Shown here one piece after another: positions 44,222-54,010 of a DNA stretch of 64,000 bases. Every line of letters begins with the position of its first letter. Within the stretch, counting starts at the first letter, position 1. Origin of the DNA: Morinoia aosen (Eukaryota > Arthropoda > Malacostraca > Amphipoda > Talitridae); the NCBI GenBank assembly GCA_030386875.1, contig CM059563.1, positions 45,538,102-45,602,101 of the forward strand. Reading direction: 5' to 3'. A program made the position numbers and the translations under genes. Under the pieces are notes generated by a model that was not told the origin of the DNA, searched no databases, and worked only from the letters and a program-made list of their open reading frames with translations.

Positions 44222-44317
44222 GTGCCCACATAACACTGATTTGACTCCATGCTTCACTTCGCAGTTGTAGTTCAAAAGAGATGTGTCCGCCTATTTCTCT
44301 GTAGCATAATACATACG
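44222..44317 (-). repeat. Dispersed repeat pair, copy A (inverted)
   Basis: The reverse complement contains 'gtatgtattatgctacagag' and 'tgcgaagtgaagcatggagt', matching the plus-strand block at 45552-45645 at roughly 80-85% by eye. Read in one frame it gives 'YVLCYREIGGHISFELQLRS'. The partner gives 'YVLCHRETGEHICFELHLRS'. Confidence 0.7.
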
Positions 44318-44384
44318 CGGCGAAACAACTCGTATGAGAAATATGCTCTAAGATAATGCTATACACTCTACATGCCAAAACATG

Positions 44385-44560
44385 ACTCTGACCCTTGACC
44401 CAGAACATGCCAGATGATCCTCTACACGCCAGAACATCCTCTACACTCCAGCAATCACCCTTTATATGTTAGAAACCACCTTCTATAAGGTAGAGATTGC
44501 CCTTTGCGTTTCATTAATCACCCTTTACATTCAATTAATCCCTTCCTACATGCTTGGAAT
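44385..44560. repeat. Possible degenerate ~20-bp repeat
   Basis: 'ctctacacgccagaacatcc', 'tctacactccagcaatcacc' and 'ctttacattcaattaatccc' recur loosely. Unit boundaries are unclear. Confidence 0.4.
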
Positions 44561-45551
44561 GATCATTCACAATCCTGTAATCATTTCATATTGTGAGCTC
44601 GAAGATTAACTCGTGTAATTCAGATCGACCGTCGTACAAACGGAGTCGTCAAGACAACACGTGATGAGGACTGAGACACATTCAACTGTAAGTACTATAA
44701 CTCGTCGTGTTGAAAAATTAACAGAAGCACGTTGGGCTTAAGTTATCTCGAGTTCCACACTAGGCATCATTTCGTGTCTCTTATATATTTCTCATTGGAA
44801 AGACAGGATGCCTTCCGTAAATGTTTAGTACCCAATTATTAATTTAAATTCATAGAGGAGCTGAACAACATAAGTAAATTGGGAAGAGTGAAACCAGTAC
44901 TAAGGCCAAGTCAAAACATTGAGTCAGCTTCAACGGCTTTGTTGTGTATTTCTTATTTGTAATCACAGCAATTGCGATTCGTATTCAATAGATGGATGAT
45001 AAATATGTTCTTACATCGTATTCAAAACAGGTTCTCCCTAGTAAGCGTAGTTTTAACAAAGCAGCCAACTCCGCGGTGCTTCTTTAAACTCGGACCTTTT
45101 TGTTTTTCACCCCTAGTTTGTACTTCTCTTTTTCTTTGCTGGTCTGTTTGTCCTATTGATCATTTTACAGAGAGTGTAATTAGCAATTTTACATCGCTTT
45201 CTCCCTCGAAATTTGCGGTAGAAAACAAAGCGATGCAGAAGCCACCAGAGCTCATTGTTTTTGATCGAACAAGAATGCAATTATTTCTGTCTGCATGGTT
45301 GGCTTCGCATCTTCTGCATGCGATAAAATCTGTTACTTTGAACAATATATATATATATATATACGAGTTTGCGCTGCTAAGCTAATCTCATTCACAGACA
45401 ACGCGTCTGTGTGCTCTAGACGTGGCATGAACCTTTAGAATAACATGTTTAATGAGGTTTTGGTGCACTCAGAGATGAAGGTGAGTTCACGAAAGAAAAG
45501 CACGACAAGGTAAGATAATCTGGTGTAAGAACTCGGCTCTTGCATTGCGTG
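44561..45551. other. No gene recognised; (TA)n run
   Basis: The frame at 44972-45385 (137 codons) has no recognisable domain and ends through a (TA)n microsatellite at about 45344-45362. Confidence 0.42.
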
Positions 45552-45645
45552 GTATATGTATTATGCCACAGAGAAACAGGCGAACACATCTGTTTTGAAC
45601 TGCATCTGCGAAGTGGAGCATGGAGTCATATTCTACGTATTGCTG
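45552..45645 (+). repeat. Dispersed repeat pair, copy B
   Basis: Partner of 44222-44317 in the opposite orientation, about 1.2 kb away. Its frame runs from about 45526 as 'VRTRLLHCVVYVLCHRETGE' to 'ALGPADDS' and a TAA near 45672. Confidence 0.7.
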
Positions 45646-46389
45646 TCGCGTTAGGCCCAGCTGATGATAGCTAACAAACTTTAGATTAATGGATCACAGC
45701 TGTTGTTGTGTTGAAATGTGAAGTGAAGGATAAAAGTAAGAGACACTAGGAATTTTCATTGCTTGAAAATGATTAAAATTTCTACTTAATGTGCTAAATT
45801 TGACAAAAAAAAAGTAAATCAGTTTTTTCCTTAAAGGAAAAAGGGAAATGTATTCTTTGAAAAATTAGATTATTAAGGTTGAAATGGAGATAGAGTAAAA
45901 AGAAGTTTGGCATTACTTGACAAAATGTACTCATTCAAAAGACCTCAGCTGTCTACTTTTTAACCATCTTTCAGTTCTGAACTAGAAACAGTTAGCAATA
46001 TCATCAGTGGACAGTGGGAAAAATATTACACTAATAAAACTCCAAATGGGAAGGTTTTTAGTTTACAAAAAATTCGGCGCTAGTTTACTAGAAATGCAGG
46101 GAAAATTAAGATTGTTGAAACTGTGTCAGAAACTTTTGAAAATTATGAAGCCTTCCACGCAATAAAACACAAAGTTTGCCGAACTCTAATTCCCTTCAAA
46201 GAACTACCGTACACTTCCCGGAGGTAAACAAGGCTTAAAAAACTTACAAACGCCACATGTGCTGAATGTTACTCGAAATGGAGCAACCTAGTTTCCTGTT
46301 TTACTCGCATATCTTGAGGATGGAAAAACCATGTCCCTCCGCGTACCTATTTGGAATAATTCCTTCGTTATCGGTGGGTTATTCAACAC
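45646..46389. other. No gene recognised
   Basis: AT-rich DNA without supportable features. Confidence 0.4.
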
Positions 46390-46560
46390 ATTTCCAGCGA
46401 AGGGACCCACCGGTGGTCACTTGGGCATTTCCATAACGCTGCAGTCACTAAATGAATTATTATAACTACTTAATGAAAGCTAAATGAAGGTACGATCCAG
46501 TTAATATTTGCTATTTACAATTGACTTTATTTACAAATTGAATATTGAACTTTAGTACAA
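46390..46560 (-). mobile_element. TTAA-type MITE (family M-B), reversed, decayed copy
   Basis: In reverse orientation it matches the MITE at 53786-54006: 'gacccaccggtggtcactt', 'ctacttaatgaaagctaaat', 'gaaggtacgatccagttaat' and 'caattgactttatttacaaa'. Ends are eroded. It is the only copy of this family found in reverse. Confidence 0.72.
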
Positions 46561-46911
46561 CGCATCGCAAGACGCGTTTCGAATAAGGATGTAAATTTTG
46601 ATATTAATTACAGATTTTAGGGCAGAAAGAATGAAACTTTTTTTCAAAAACGTCCCTTAGCACCGAGAACGAAATAGAAACACTTGTAGCGCTAAGTTGC
46701 GAGCATTTTTTATTGCCCTGCAAAACCTAAAAATGCATGCACAGCATATTAGACAACTCATTATGATTTTTTTCGAAAATGTGGGAAAATGTAGAATAAA
46801 TTGTCAAGAAATTACCGGTAGGTCGCAAATGAAAAGGTTAAGCTCATAATCGTTCGGGAATTTAACTGCGTTTCTCGTACCAGCCCAGTCAAATTTTTTT
46901 GCCTCCCGCAA

Positions 46912-46963
46912 GCATGTTTTTCGCCGCCCAAGTAATTATTCGTTTGGGCGGCGAAAAACATGC
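46912..46963. other. Perfect 20-bp inverted repeat with 12-nt loop
   Basis: gcatgtttttcgccgcccaa (46912-46931) pairs without mismatch with ttgggcggcgaaaaacatgc (46944-46963). The loop is gtaattattcgt. The flanks 'tttttttgcctcccgca' and 'aggcttcgacgaaaaag' pair weakly, extending the stem imperfectly. The stem is GC-rich inside AT-rich DNA. It could be a structured RNA (hairpin RNA precursor), the tip of a foldback transposon, or a cruciform. No transcript evidence is available. Confidence 0.75.
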
Positions 46964-47571
46964 AGGCTTCGACGAAAAAGTTAGACTAGAAATTAAGGCG
47001 TCGGCGGAGAGAAGTTTTCCAATGCAGAATTAATGCTTATAAAAATATCAAAATATTTTTTATCTTTGATTTAAATTTGGCCTGATTTAAACCTTATATG
47101 ATATTTTTTGGGGAATTTATCTCAACTTGCGCTAGCTGGACAAAATTATTAAAATAAACCTTTCATGCTTTTTTGCAAGATGAAAAATTGATTGAAATGA
47201 TTTTTTCCCACAATTGTAAAACTGAAGATAAATTTTGTTAATTTTTAGGAGAACGTGTTGAGTAATAAAGAATTTATTTGTTTTCAGTACCCATTTGCAT
47301 CATTTGATATCAATTAGCTGAAATAAATCGGAGGCGGCGAATTTTAACAAAAGTGAGAACAGCTTAAAAATTCCTCCGGCTGCTAAATTTCTTCCGTTAA
47401 ATTTTTATGCTTACTAAAATCGAAATATTTTTAAAGCCGATATAACTTCAATAAGATTCTTCAAGAAAAAAGTCGTCAACATAGCAAGTTTTGCCGTATT
47501 TTTGATAGGTTTTAGAACAAAATATCCTTCGATCATTTTCCTAAAAATGCTCACACAGAGAAACATTTAGC
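46964..47571. other. No gene recognised
   Basis: AT-rich DNA between the hairpin and a possible LINE tail fragment. Confidence 0.4.
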
Positions 47572-47760
47572 ATGTTAAATAAGTTACGAAAACATTTTGG
47601 GAACGCAAGTAAAGTAGGGACAATAAATTCAAAATCTTGGAAGAATATCATACGAGGAGTAGAGGAAGAAATATTGGGGCTACCTCAGGCCATTTACATA
47701 GCGACAGATGACTGGCGCATGTGGCAAACTCACATCAATGTATCGAAGCTTGCCATGTGA
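47572..47760 (+). pseudogene. Possible LINE protein C-terminal tail (very weak)
   Basis: A 62-codon frame containing 'KSWKNIIRGVEEEILGLPQA' and 'IATDDWRMWQTHI'. The spacing of Trp, 'LGL' and 'A.D.WRMW' resembles the C-terminal tail 'W...+..DL..LG....A.DR..WR' of some endonuclease/reverse transcriptase proteins. No reverse transcriptase core is found upstream, where the sequence is AT-rich with stops. Could equally be chance. Confidence 0.25.
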
Positions 47761-48500
47761 ATAGTATTTCAAACTAATTCATACACGAGTTTCAAAATTC
47801 ATGAATAATAAATTTTATAAATTCAAATAAATATATTGACGCTAACCACACGGGTCAGTCAACTCATGCCATCACAGCTCTAGATATCCATATTTCTAAC
47901 AGCTCTTTTCAGTAAAGTGTCCTTCCTATGTAAATTCGGAATTTCTGATCCCTTTCTTACAATCATAAATACAATGTTTTCTTAATGAATTTAATATGAT
48001 CCAAGATTCTAAAGCGTCTCTATGTGAGCATTTTTGGATTAAAATCGTAGGAAATTACAGTATTTTCACCAGCGTATTTTATAGGTATACTTCGCATCAA
48101 AACTAACATTGAAGATAGCTCGACTGAAACCTTAGCAGAAAAAATGTAATAACGTGAAATTGTTATATAAACTTTAACTAATAAAGGGTCCTAATGATCC
48201 GATATTCATCCAAAAAGTAGGAACAACCCCAATATTTTTCAGTCCTAGCCCTCATCAGAAACCAATACTTAAGTTGCAAGGGGAGTGTTTTGGAGAAATG
48301 TTTTCTTCTCCAGCTCTCATCAAGGTATTTTTATTTATGTTGACACTAACGTTGCTGCAATACGGGCATTATTGCGGCTGCCGAGTCATTAGGTCTCCAG
48401 GGAATGGCTTTCCTTATTCTAAAGGAAGCGTCCGAACCAAACAAATTAGTGGAGGCCAATGCTGCGGCTGCTCAGGCTGAAAACTGCACTGTTTGATGAA
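47761..48500. other. No gene recognised
   Basis: AT-rich DNA. The frame at 48274-48480 has no recognisable domain. Confidence 0.4.
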
Positions 48501-48673
48501 TGTGTACCTTCCTGCATCGTGTATCTAGCGAACGTGTATCTTCCTGTATCGTGTATCTGAGGAGCGTGTATCTTCCTGTACCGTGTATCTGACGAACGTG
48601 TGTCTTCCTGTATCGTGTATCTGAGGAGCGTGTATCTTCCTATATCGTGTATCTGACGAACGTGTATTTTTCT
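48501..48673. repeat. Tandem array, 32-bp unit in alternating pairs
   Basis: Just over five units of 'cgtgtatcttcctgtatcgt' + 'gtatctgaggag'. Units ending 'gaggag' alternate with units ending 'gacgaa', giving a 64-bp higher-order period. Confidence 0.9.
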
Positions 48674-48959
48674 AATCTACGAATCTCGACAGGCTGTGAC
48701 AGTGCCGAAAAAAAAAATCTTTACATTAGAGCGTTCAAGTTATTTCATCACAGGAATATTGAAGCACAACAATAATTTTCACAGACCTCGAAATTTTCAA
48801 AAACTTTGGCGGTTGATGCGCGAGTTTTGAGGTGGTGCCGATGATGAGACTTATTAAATGGCACAAAAAATAGAGAAAAGTATTGAGCTGAACTCAAGTC
48901 AACCTCAATATCTTCCCATGAGGATTTATCTGGAACTCGTACCTTTTATAAAACTGTCA

Positions 48960-49104
48960 ACGCACAACAGAGTACATTACACCACAGCACGTAACACACA
49001 CCACACATTGCACACCACACACACACACCACACACACACCACATACACACCACACACACCACACACACACACACACACCACACACACACACACACACCAC
49101 ACAC
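48960..49104. repeat. AC-rich microsatellite at the 3' end of the CR1-type LINE
   Basis: Irregular (CA)n with CACCACACA-type interruptions, starting loosely at about 48960 and pure from about 49016. It abuts the LINE's 3' end without a gap. Matching AC-rich DNA lies at the LINE's 5' end (53414-53511). Confidence 0.93.
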
Positions 49105-49310
49105 CTGAGATTCCTTAGATTTCTAAGATATAGTTTGGAGCACAGCTCCAGGCCACGATGAGTCGCCGCCTCACGACGCCGCCAACCTCCCCGCAGCGAC
49201 GGAGCCCCAGGTCCCCAGCAAAGCGAGCCAGCAGCTCCACCACAGCCGAGGCAGGCCACGGCGCCTCCAGAACGAGCGGTGTCAGCCGTCCTTTCCTTGC
49301 CGGGGCAAGG

Positions 49311-52293
49311 TTAGGGGGCAGCCGCTCTCATATATGCCAGCTGCTGCAGGATACTATTACCCTCAGCAGGCTGGTAGTAATGGGGCAAGGGAGGCTTGTC
49401 CGGGATCGTCCTCAAAAATTCATCGTGTCTCCCCTTGAACGACTCCAGTGTCCCCTCAAACTCCCTGGTACCAGCCGGAAAACAGTTGAACAGACGAGGT
49501 CCCATAACAGAGAACGAGTTTTCATGCCTCGTTCTGTTGCTCGCCAGCGCCCTGCTGGTAAAAGCTGGGATGTTACAAGTTTTCCCTCGCCGAATGTGCC
49601 GCTGGGCTGTTAATCGCATCGCCTGGTCCCTGAAATTCGGAGCCAAGCCATTCAGAACTTTCCAGGTATATGTGATGAGGTACCTTTCACGGCGACGCTG
49701 CAATAAAAACAGGGACAGGTGTGATAGCCGTTTCCAGTAGTCAAACGACTGCATTCCATCGATCCTTGCAGTGAAGGTCCTCTGTACACCCTCCAACTTC
49801 TGTACTTCGCCAACAGTGCTCGGACCCCAGAGCTGACAACAGTACTCTGCCAATGGGAGGACTAACGATTTGAACAATTTCAGCATTAGTGGGGCTTCCC
49901 TTGTCTTAAAGGTTCGCAGGATCCATCCGATCTGGCGTCTGAACCTAAGCACCACCTGGTTAATGTGCTCTCCGAAGCCACCGTCATCTGAGATTACGAC
50001 CCCCAGATCCCTGACCGAAGACTTGCGGTCGATCGCTGAACCACCAGTGGGGCTGTACGAATAGGAGGCGTCAGGGTGCAAACCGTACCGCACCAACTCA
50101 AATTTATTTTCATTGAAGGTCATGTTGTTTCGCGTTGCCCACTCGCAAACCTTCTGGAGGTCACTCTGTTGAGCCTCACAGTCCTCCACCGTAGCAATAG
50201 TCTTTAAGACCCTGGTGTCGTCAGCGAAGGATGAGGCCCGTGAGTGCAAGAGATTGACATCGATGTCCGAAATGGGGATCAGGAAAAGGAGTGGACCCAA
50301 AACGGATCCCTGAGGCACACCACTCACCACCACCGACTCCGTCGAGCGGCTCCAGTCCACTGAGACAACTTGTTTCCTGTTTGTTAGGAAGCTATAAATC
50401 CATTCGAGGAGCCTACCACTGATTCCAAAAAGACGGAGCTTCCTTAGCAGCACGCCATAATCTACTTTATCGAAGGCCTTAGCGAAGTCCAGATATACCA
50501 CGTCCACAGCGAGTCCAGAGCCAAGCGCCTCCGTAACCTGCCGCTGATGCTCCAACAATTGTGAGAGGCACGACCGACCCCGTCTGAAACCGTGCTGATT
50601 GTCGTTCAGTAGGTCATTGCTCTCGAGATACGTAACTAGTCGTTTAACTACGATCTTCTCAAAAATTTCAATTACATGGGATGTTAGGGCGATAGGACGG
50701 TAATTAGCGGGGGAATGCTTCACGCCCCCCTTGTGAACCGGAATAATTACTCCCAATTTGAGAGGAGCAGGCACACATCCTTTATCCATTGATGATCTCC
50801 ACAGTGCATGGATAGGAGCCTTAAATTCCTCGCAACAGTTTTTAAAGAGGATCGATTGAATCCCGTCCGGATCCGCTGCGGACGTGGACGGCAGCTCCCT
50901 TATGCATGTCACCAACTCGTTCTCGCCGAACCGAACATCGTCCAGAAGGGAGGGCCTGTCTTTTTCGAGTAGTCCTTGCAGGAGACCTAGAGTGTCCGAG
51001 TTTCTCGGCTTACTGAAGACCGACTCGTACTGCTTCCTCAGCACCTCAGCTTTGGCCAAAGAGTCACCAACGAGCTCTTCCCCAGCATAGAAAGGGCCAA
51101 TCTGGGACTTGGTCTTTGACTTACTCCGTGCGTACCCATAGAAATACTTCGGGTTGTTGCGGATTGCTTCAATCGCCCGCCTCTCCCTGGTTGCAGTTTC
51201 TAGCTCATGGGACTGTATCAGCTGGTGCTCGATCAGCTCTGCCCTGCTCAGTAGTTTCATTCTAATGGCCGAGCTGACTGCCCCGAGCAGCTACCTACGT
51301 ATACGGGCTTTCTTCCGCATTAGGATCTTACGATCTCTTGGAATTGACGCCTGACGAACTGCTGTCTTCGGTGGGGTGTATTTTGAACAGACCTCTGTCA
51401 GGACACCACAAAGATCTTCATACATGTTCAAGGGAAGCATGCCCTCGCTTCTCGAAGCCCAGTCGATTCTTGCAAGCTCCTCCCTTATACTGCACCAGTC
51501 GGTTCGAGAGCTCATGAAGTTAAGTGAACCCAAAGTACTCCCATAGTTCAGCTCAGCGTTGGACTGTTGGTTGGCCCATCCAATATCAGCTTTAACTATT
51601 ATCAGTCTGTGGTCCGACAATGTTGTGTCTTCCACAACCACGTCCCTCACCAGTTCACCATGGCTGGTACAGACTAGGTCTAATAAGCTATCCAGCCTAG
51701 TTGGGCAGTTCACCGATTGTTCAAGCGCGAACTTGTCCAAGAATTCGAGAAGAGATTTGGCCTGTAATCGGTCCTCTCGAGAGCCACCGAAGATACTGTT
51801 TAAGGACCAGTTTATTCTGGGAAATTTAAAATCACCAAGTATAATCACAGTCTGCAGAGGTGTACCCAGGTCGTCAATCCCCTCTGCGATATCAAGGAGA
51901 ACCGGAAAAAACATCTCAGAAGGACAACAGTAATAAGTCTCATCGTTTCAAACCACAGGACGATGTGCTCCACTCATCCATTTGAACCACTTTGAGCACC
52001 ACTGCGGCTGCAGCAAGATCCTCACGGACAAACACAGCAATGCCTCCTTTCTTTCTGTCAGAAGCCCTGTCAGCTCTGTACAAGCAGTAGCCCCTCATGC
52101 TCACCTCGGCATCAAGGATCTCCTCACGTAGGTGTGACTCAACCGCTGCCACAACAACCGCATGCTCCAACAAAGCTCTCTCTTCTAATATCTTAACCTT
52201 ATGTTTCTGAGCGCGTGGGCACAAGCCTTCGAAGTTGCAGGAAATAATTGTGGGGCAAACATTACTCTCTACAAATGGCTTCGGCAGCTGCAC
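49311..52293 (-). pseudogene. CR1-type ORF2: APE endonuclease + reverse transcriptase
   Basis: Endonuclease: 'ISCNFEGL', 'VAAVESHL', 'RADRASDRKKGGIAVFVRE' (52293-51940); then, after a single frameshift near 51950, 'TVIILGDFKFPRINWSLN', 'RLDSLLDLVCTS' and 'TTLSDHRLI'. The family's 'GDFN' appears as GDFK, so a key Asn is changed. An in-frame TAG at 51289-51291 follows 'KKARIRR'. Reverse transcriptase from there to the TAA at 49311: 'NYRPIALTSHVIEIFEKIVV', 'DNQHGFRRGRSCLSQLL', 'VVYLDFAKAFDKVDY' (motif A), 'SGVPQGSVLGPLLFLIPISD', 'SSFADDTRVL' (motif C, FADD), 'GWILRTFKTREAPLMLKLFK' and 'LAEYCCQLWGP'. The last 649 codons are intact. The start is unclear because the frame is open upstream within ORF1 and lacks an ATG; overlap with ORF1 is about 25 bp or more. 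Confidence 0.93.
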
Positions 52294-53288
52294 GGACGTA
52301 GCCCTTGAATAGGAGGGCGTTCGTTGTCCCTCTCCTTCAGGAGCAAGGTCAGCAGGTTCTGAATTTCCTGGACCTGCCTGCGCAGCTCTAAAAAAGACAA
52401 ACTTTCAGTCAGTCCCGGAAAAGACCCTAGTAGTCCTGCATCCTGGCCATACGAACCAGCAGGCTGCGTGTCCCTCTGGGCTGCAACCGGCGCACGCTTG
52501 CTCACCATATCAGCATAAGACAGCCCTCTCTGTGGTGGTGCGCCACTCGGTTCGCGGTGTTCGCTCCTGGGGAGCATTCTCGGCTCCTGGTCACTAATAC
52601 TCGGCTGTTTTTCCCCCGACACGGCCGAGATCAGTCCCCTGGGGTGATAGAATTTGCAGTTTTTGTACGGGCACTACTCCCCCCGTTCCACCCTCCAACA
52701 CACAGCAGGATGGAGAAATTTGCATTCTCGGCCCTTTTTACAACCTCCCGCTCGCTTACCTCCCAGCTTCGCAAACTTACGGCAGAGCTTAGGATGCTCA
52801 AACTTACAGGAGCTTCCTTTCAAACCATGTTTACACTGTCCCTTCAGGTAAAGTCGGCACACAGCTTTTTCTTCGCTCGCTTCCCCCGTTTTTGCACTCT
52901 CAGGGCACCCGGCCGTGTCGTTCAAGCTGTCCATGCTCAACGACTGCCTCCCATGCGCTGCGACCGCACCCGACAGCGGTGGTGCAGTAGGGGTTTTTGG
53001 CTCTCTTCCAGGGCTCTCCAGACCCTTGTCTCCGGAACTTCTGAGCTCCTCCTAAATTGAGTCGAGAACCTCCTGGTACCTCTCGCCACTCTCCCTTGCT
53101 ACACAGCACTCGCACCTATCCGAGGCTCTGGTCAACTCCAGTCGAACAAGGTGGTACGACTGCAGTCCCGAACATTTCAGGTGGGTGTAACAGGAGCAGG
53201 ACTCACACTTAAGCGAGAACTGCCCAACCTCTCCATCGCAGACTCCACACAATGCTCCACTTGGCGCAGTTCGGCAAAGGCGATTCAT
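52269..53288 (-). pseudogene. CR1-type ORF1: PHD-like finger + three CCCH fingers
   Basis: From ATG 53288, 'MNRLCRTAPSGALCGVCDGE' leads into a Cys/His cluster, 'CGVCDGEVGQFSLKCESCSC' then 'YTHLKCSGLQ' and 'RCECC'. The spacing fits a PHD-type finger, a module known in ORF1 proteins of some CR1-group LINEs. In the same frame after an in-frame TAG (53052-53054) come three CCCH-type fingers: 'CRLYLKGQCKHGLKGSSCKF', 'CKKGRECKFLH', and 'CWRVERGE', a second in-frame TAG (52674-52676), then 'CPYKNCKFYH'. The C-terminal part has 'LSYADMVSKRAPV' and a Leu-rich helix 'LRRQVQEIQNLLTLLLKERD' that may self-associate. It ends at TAG 52269. ORF1 of LINEs binds RNA; the fingers suit that role (inference). Confidence 0.85.
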
Positions 53289-53413
53289 CTTCCAGAGATG
53301 ATTCCGTGCTTCCGTACGGATACAGTTTGAAAACACTGATCTGATCTGCAAACACTGATTCCGAAAACACTGATCTGATCAGTAAAACGTGGTAAAGGGA
53401 ACAGTGAAAATTC

Positions 53414-53511
53414 CACCACACACCACACACACACGCACACACACACCACACGCACCACACGCACCACACGCACCACACGCACCAAATGCACCACACGCAC
53501 CACACAAGCGC
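53414..53511. repeat. AC-rich microsatellite at the 5' end of the CR1-type LINE
   Basis: 'accacacaccacacacacac' at the left, then five or six copies of 'gcaccacac'. Same character as the array on the other side of the LINE at 48960-49104. Confidence 0.93.
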
Positions 53512-53781
53512 GGCTCAGCAGCGATAGATCAAAACTCGGCCCGTTTAATTAGCTCTTGTGAGGCGGAGAAATGAGGCTGTGGCGCTGGCATCTGCAGCCT
53601 CAGCCTCGCTGCTCCCTCAGCCTCACTCATGCGTTTTCTCTTCCAAATATATATAAATAATATATATGTATAAACACACTTGTATATATATATATCTTTA
53701 TAGACAACTAAATATCATATTTATAAATAGGTATATATGTATCTTTATACACAATGACACATCTAAATATCATAAATATAT
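53512..53781. other. AT-rich DNA with TATA-type simple repeats
   Basis: Short (TA)n stretches at 53645-53700 and 53720-53745. No gene or element recognised. Confidence 0.5.
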
Positions 53782-53785
53782 TTAA

Positions 53786-54006
53786 CACTTTGACTGCGAC
53801 TACTAAATATCAAGTTCAAAGCCAAACTCAAATTTAAAGTCAATTATAGTAAACTATTTTGAAAATACCAAACATGAACTAGATCGTGCCTTCATTTAGC
53901 TTTGATTAAGTATTTATGAGAATGGAATTTGCGACTACTGGTCGGTTAGCAGCATTAGGAAAATTACCTCCGTGTACCACCGGCGTCGCGCGTCGCAGTC
54001 AAAGTG
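53786..54006 (+). mobile_element. TTAA-type MITE (family M-B), intact copy
   Basis: 221 bp flanked by TTAA on both sides (53782-53785 and 54007-54010). Terminal inverted repeats cactttgactgcgac / gtcgcagtcaaagtg are perfect over 15 bp. No coding capacity. TTAA duplication indicates mobilisation by a piggyBac-type transposase supplied in trans (established for such elements). Three relatives: 20083-20232, 38115-38336, 46390-46560. Confidence 0.93.
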
Positions 54007-54010
54007 TTAA

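Larger units (their letters stand above)
49105..53413 (-). mobile_element. CR1-type LINE, near full length, decayed
   Basis: About 4.3 kb on the minus strand: short 5' untranslated part (53413-53289) with a small internal repeat ('gatcagatcagtgttttc' twice), ORF1, ORF2 and about 200 bp of GC-rich 3' untranslated DNA. It is markedly GC-richer than its surroundings. It is bounded on both sides by AC-rich microsatellite, so no separate target duplication can be read. Lesions: three in-frame TAG codons and one frameshift. Confidence 0.93.

Noticed and set aside
48957-49259. Minus-strand frame with Cys/Val-rich segment
   Set aside because: Translation of the AC microsatellite and the LINE 3' untranslated part.
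52557-53060. 167-codon plus-strand frame opposite the LINE ORF1
   Set aside because: Antisense shadow of a GC-rich LINE coding region whose minus-strand frame has clear zinc-finger motifs.
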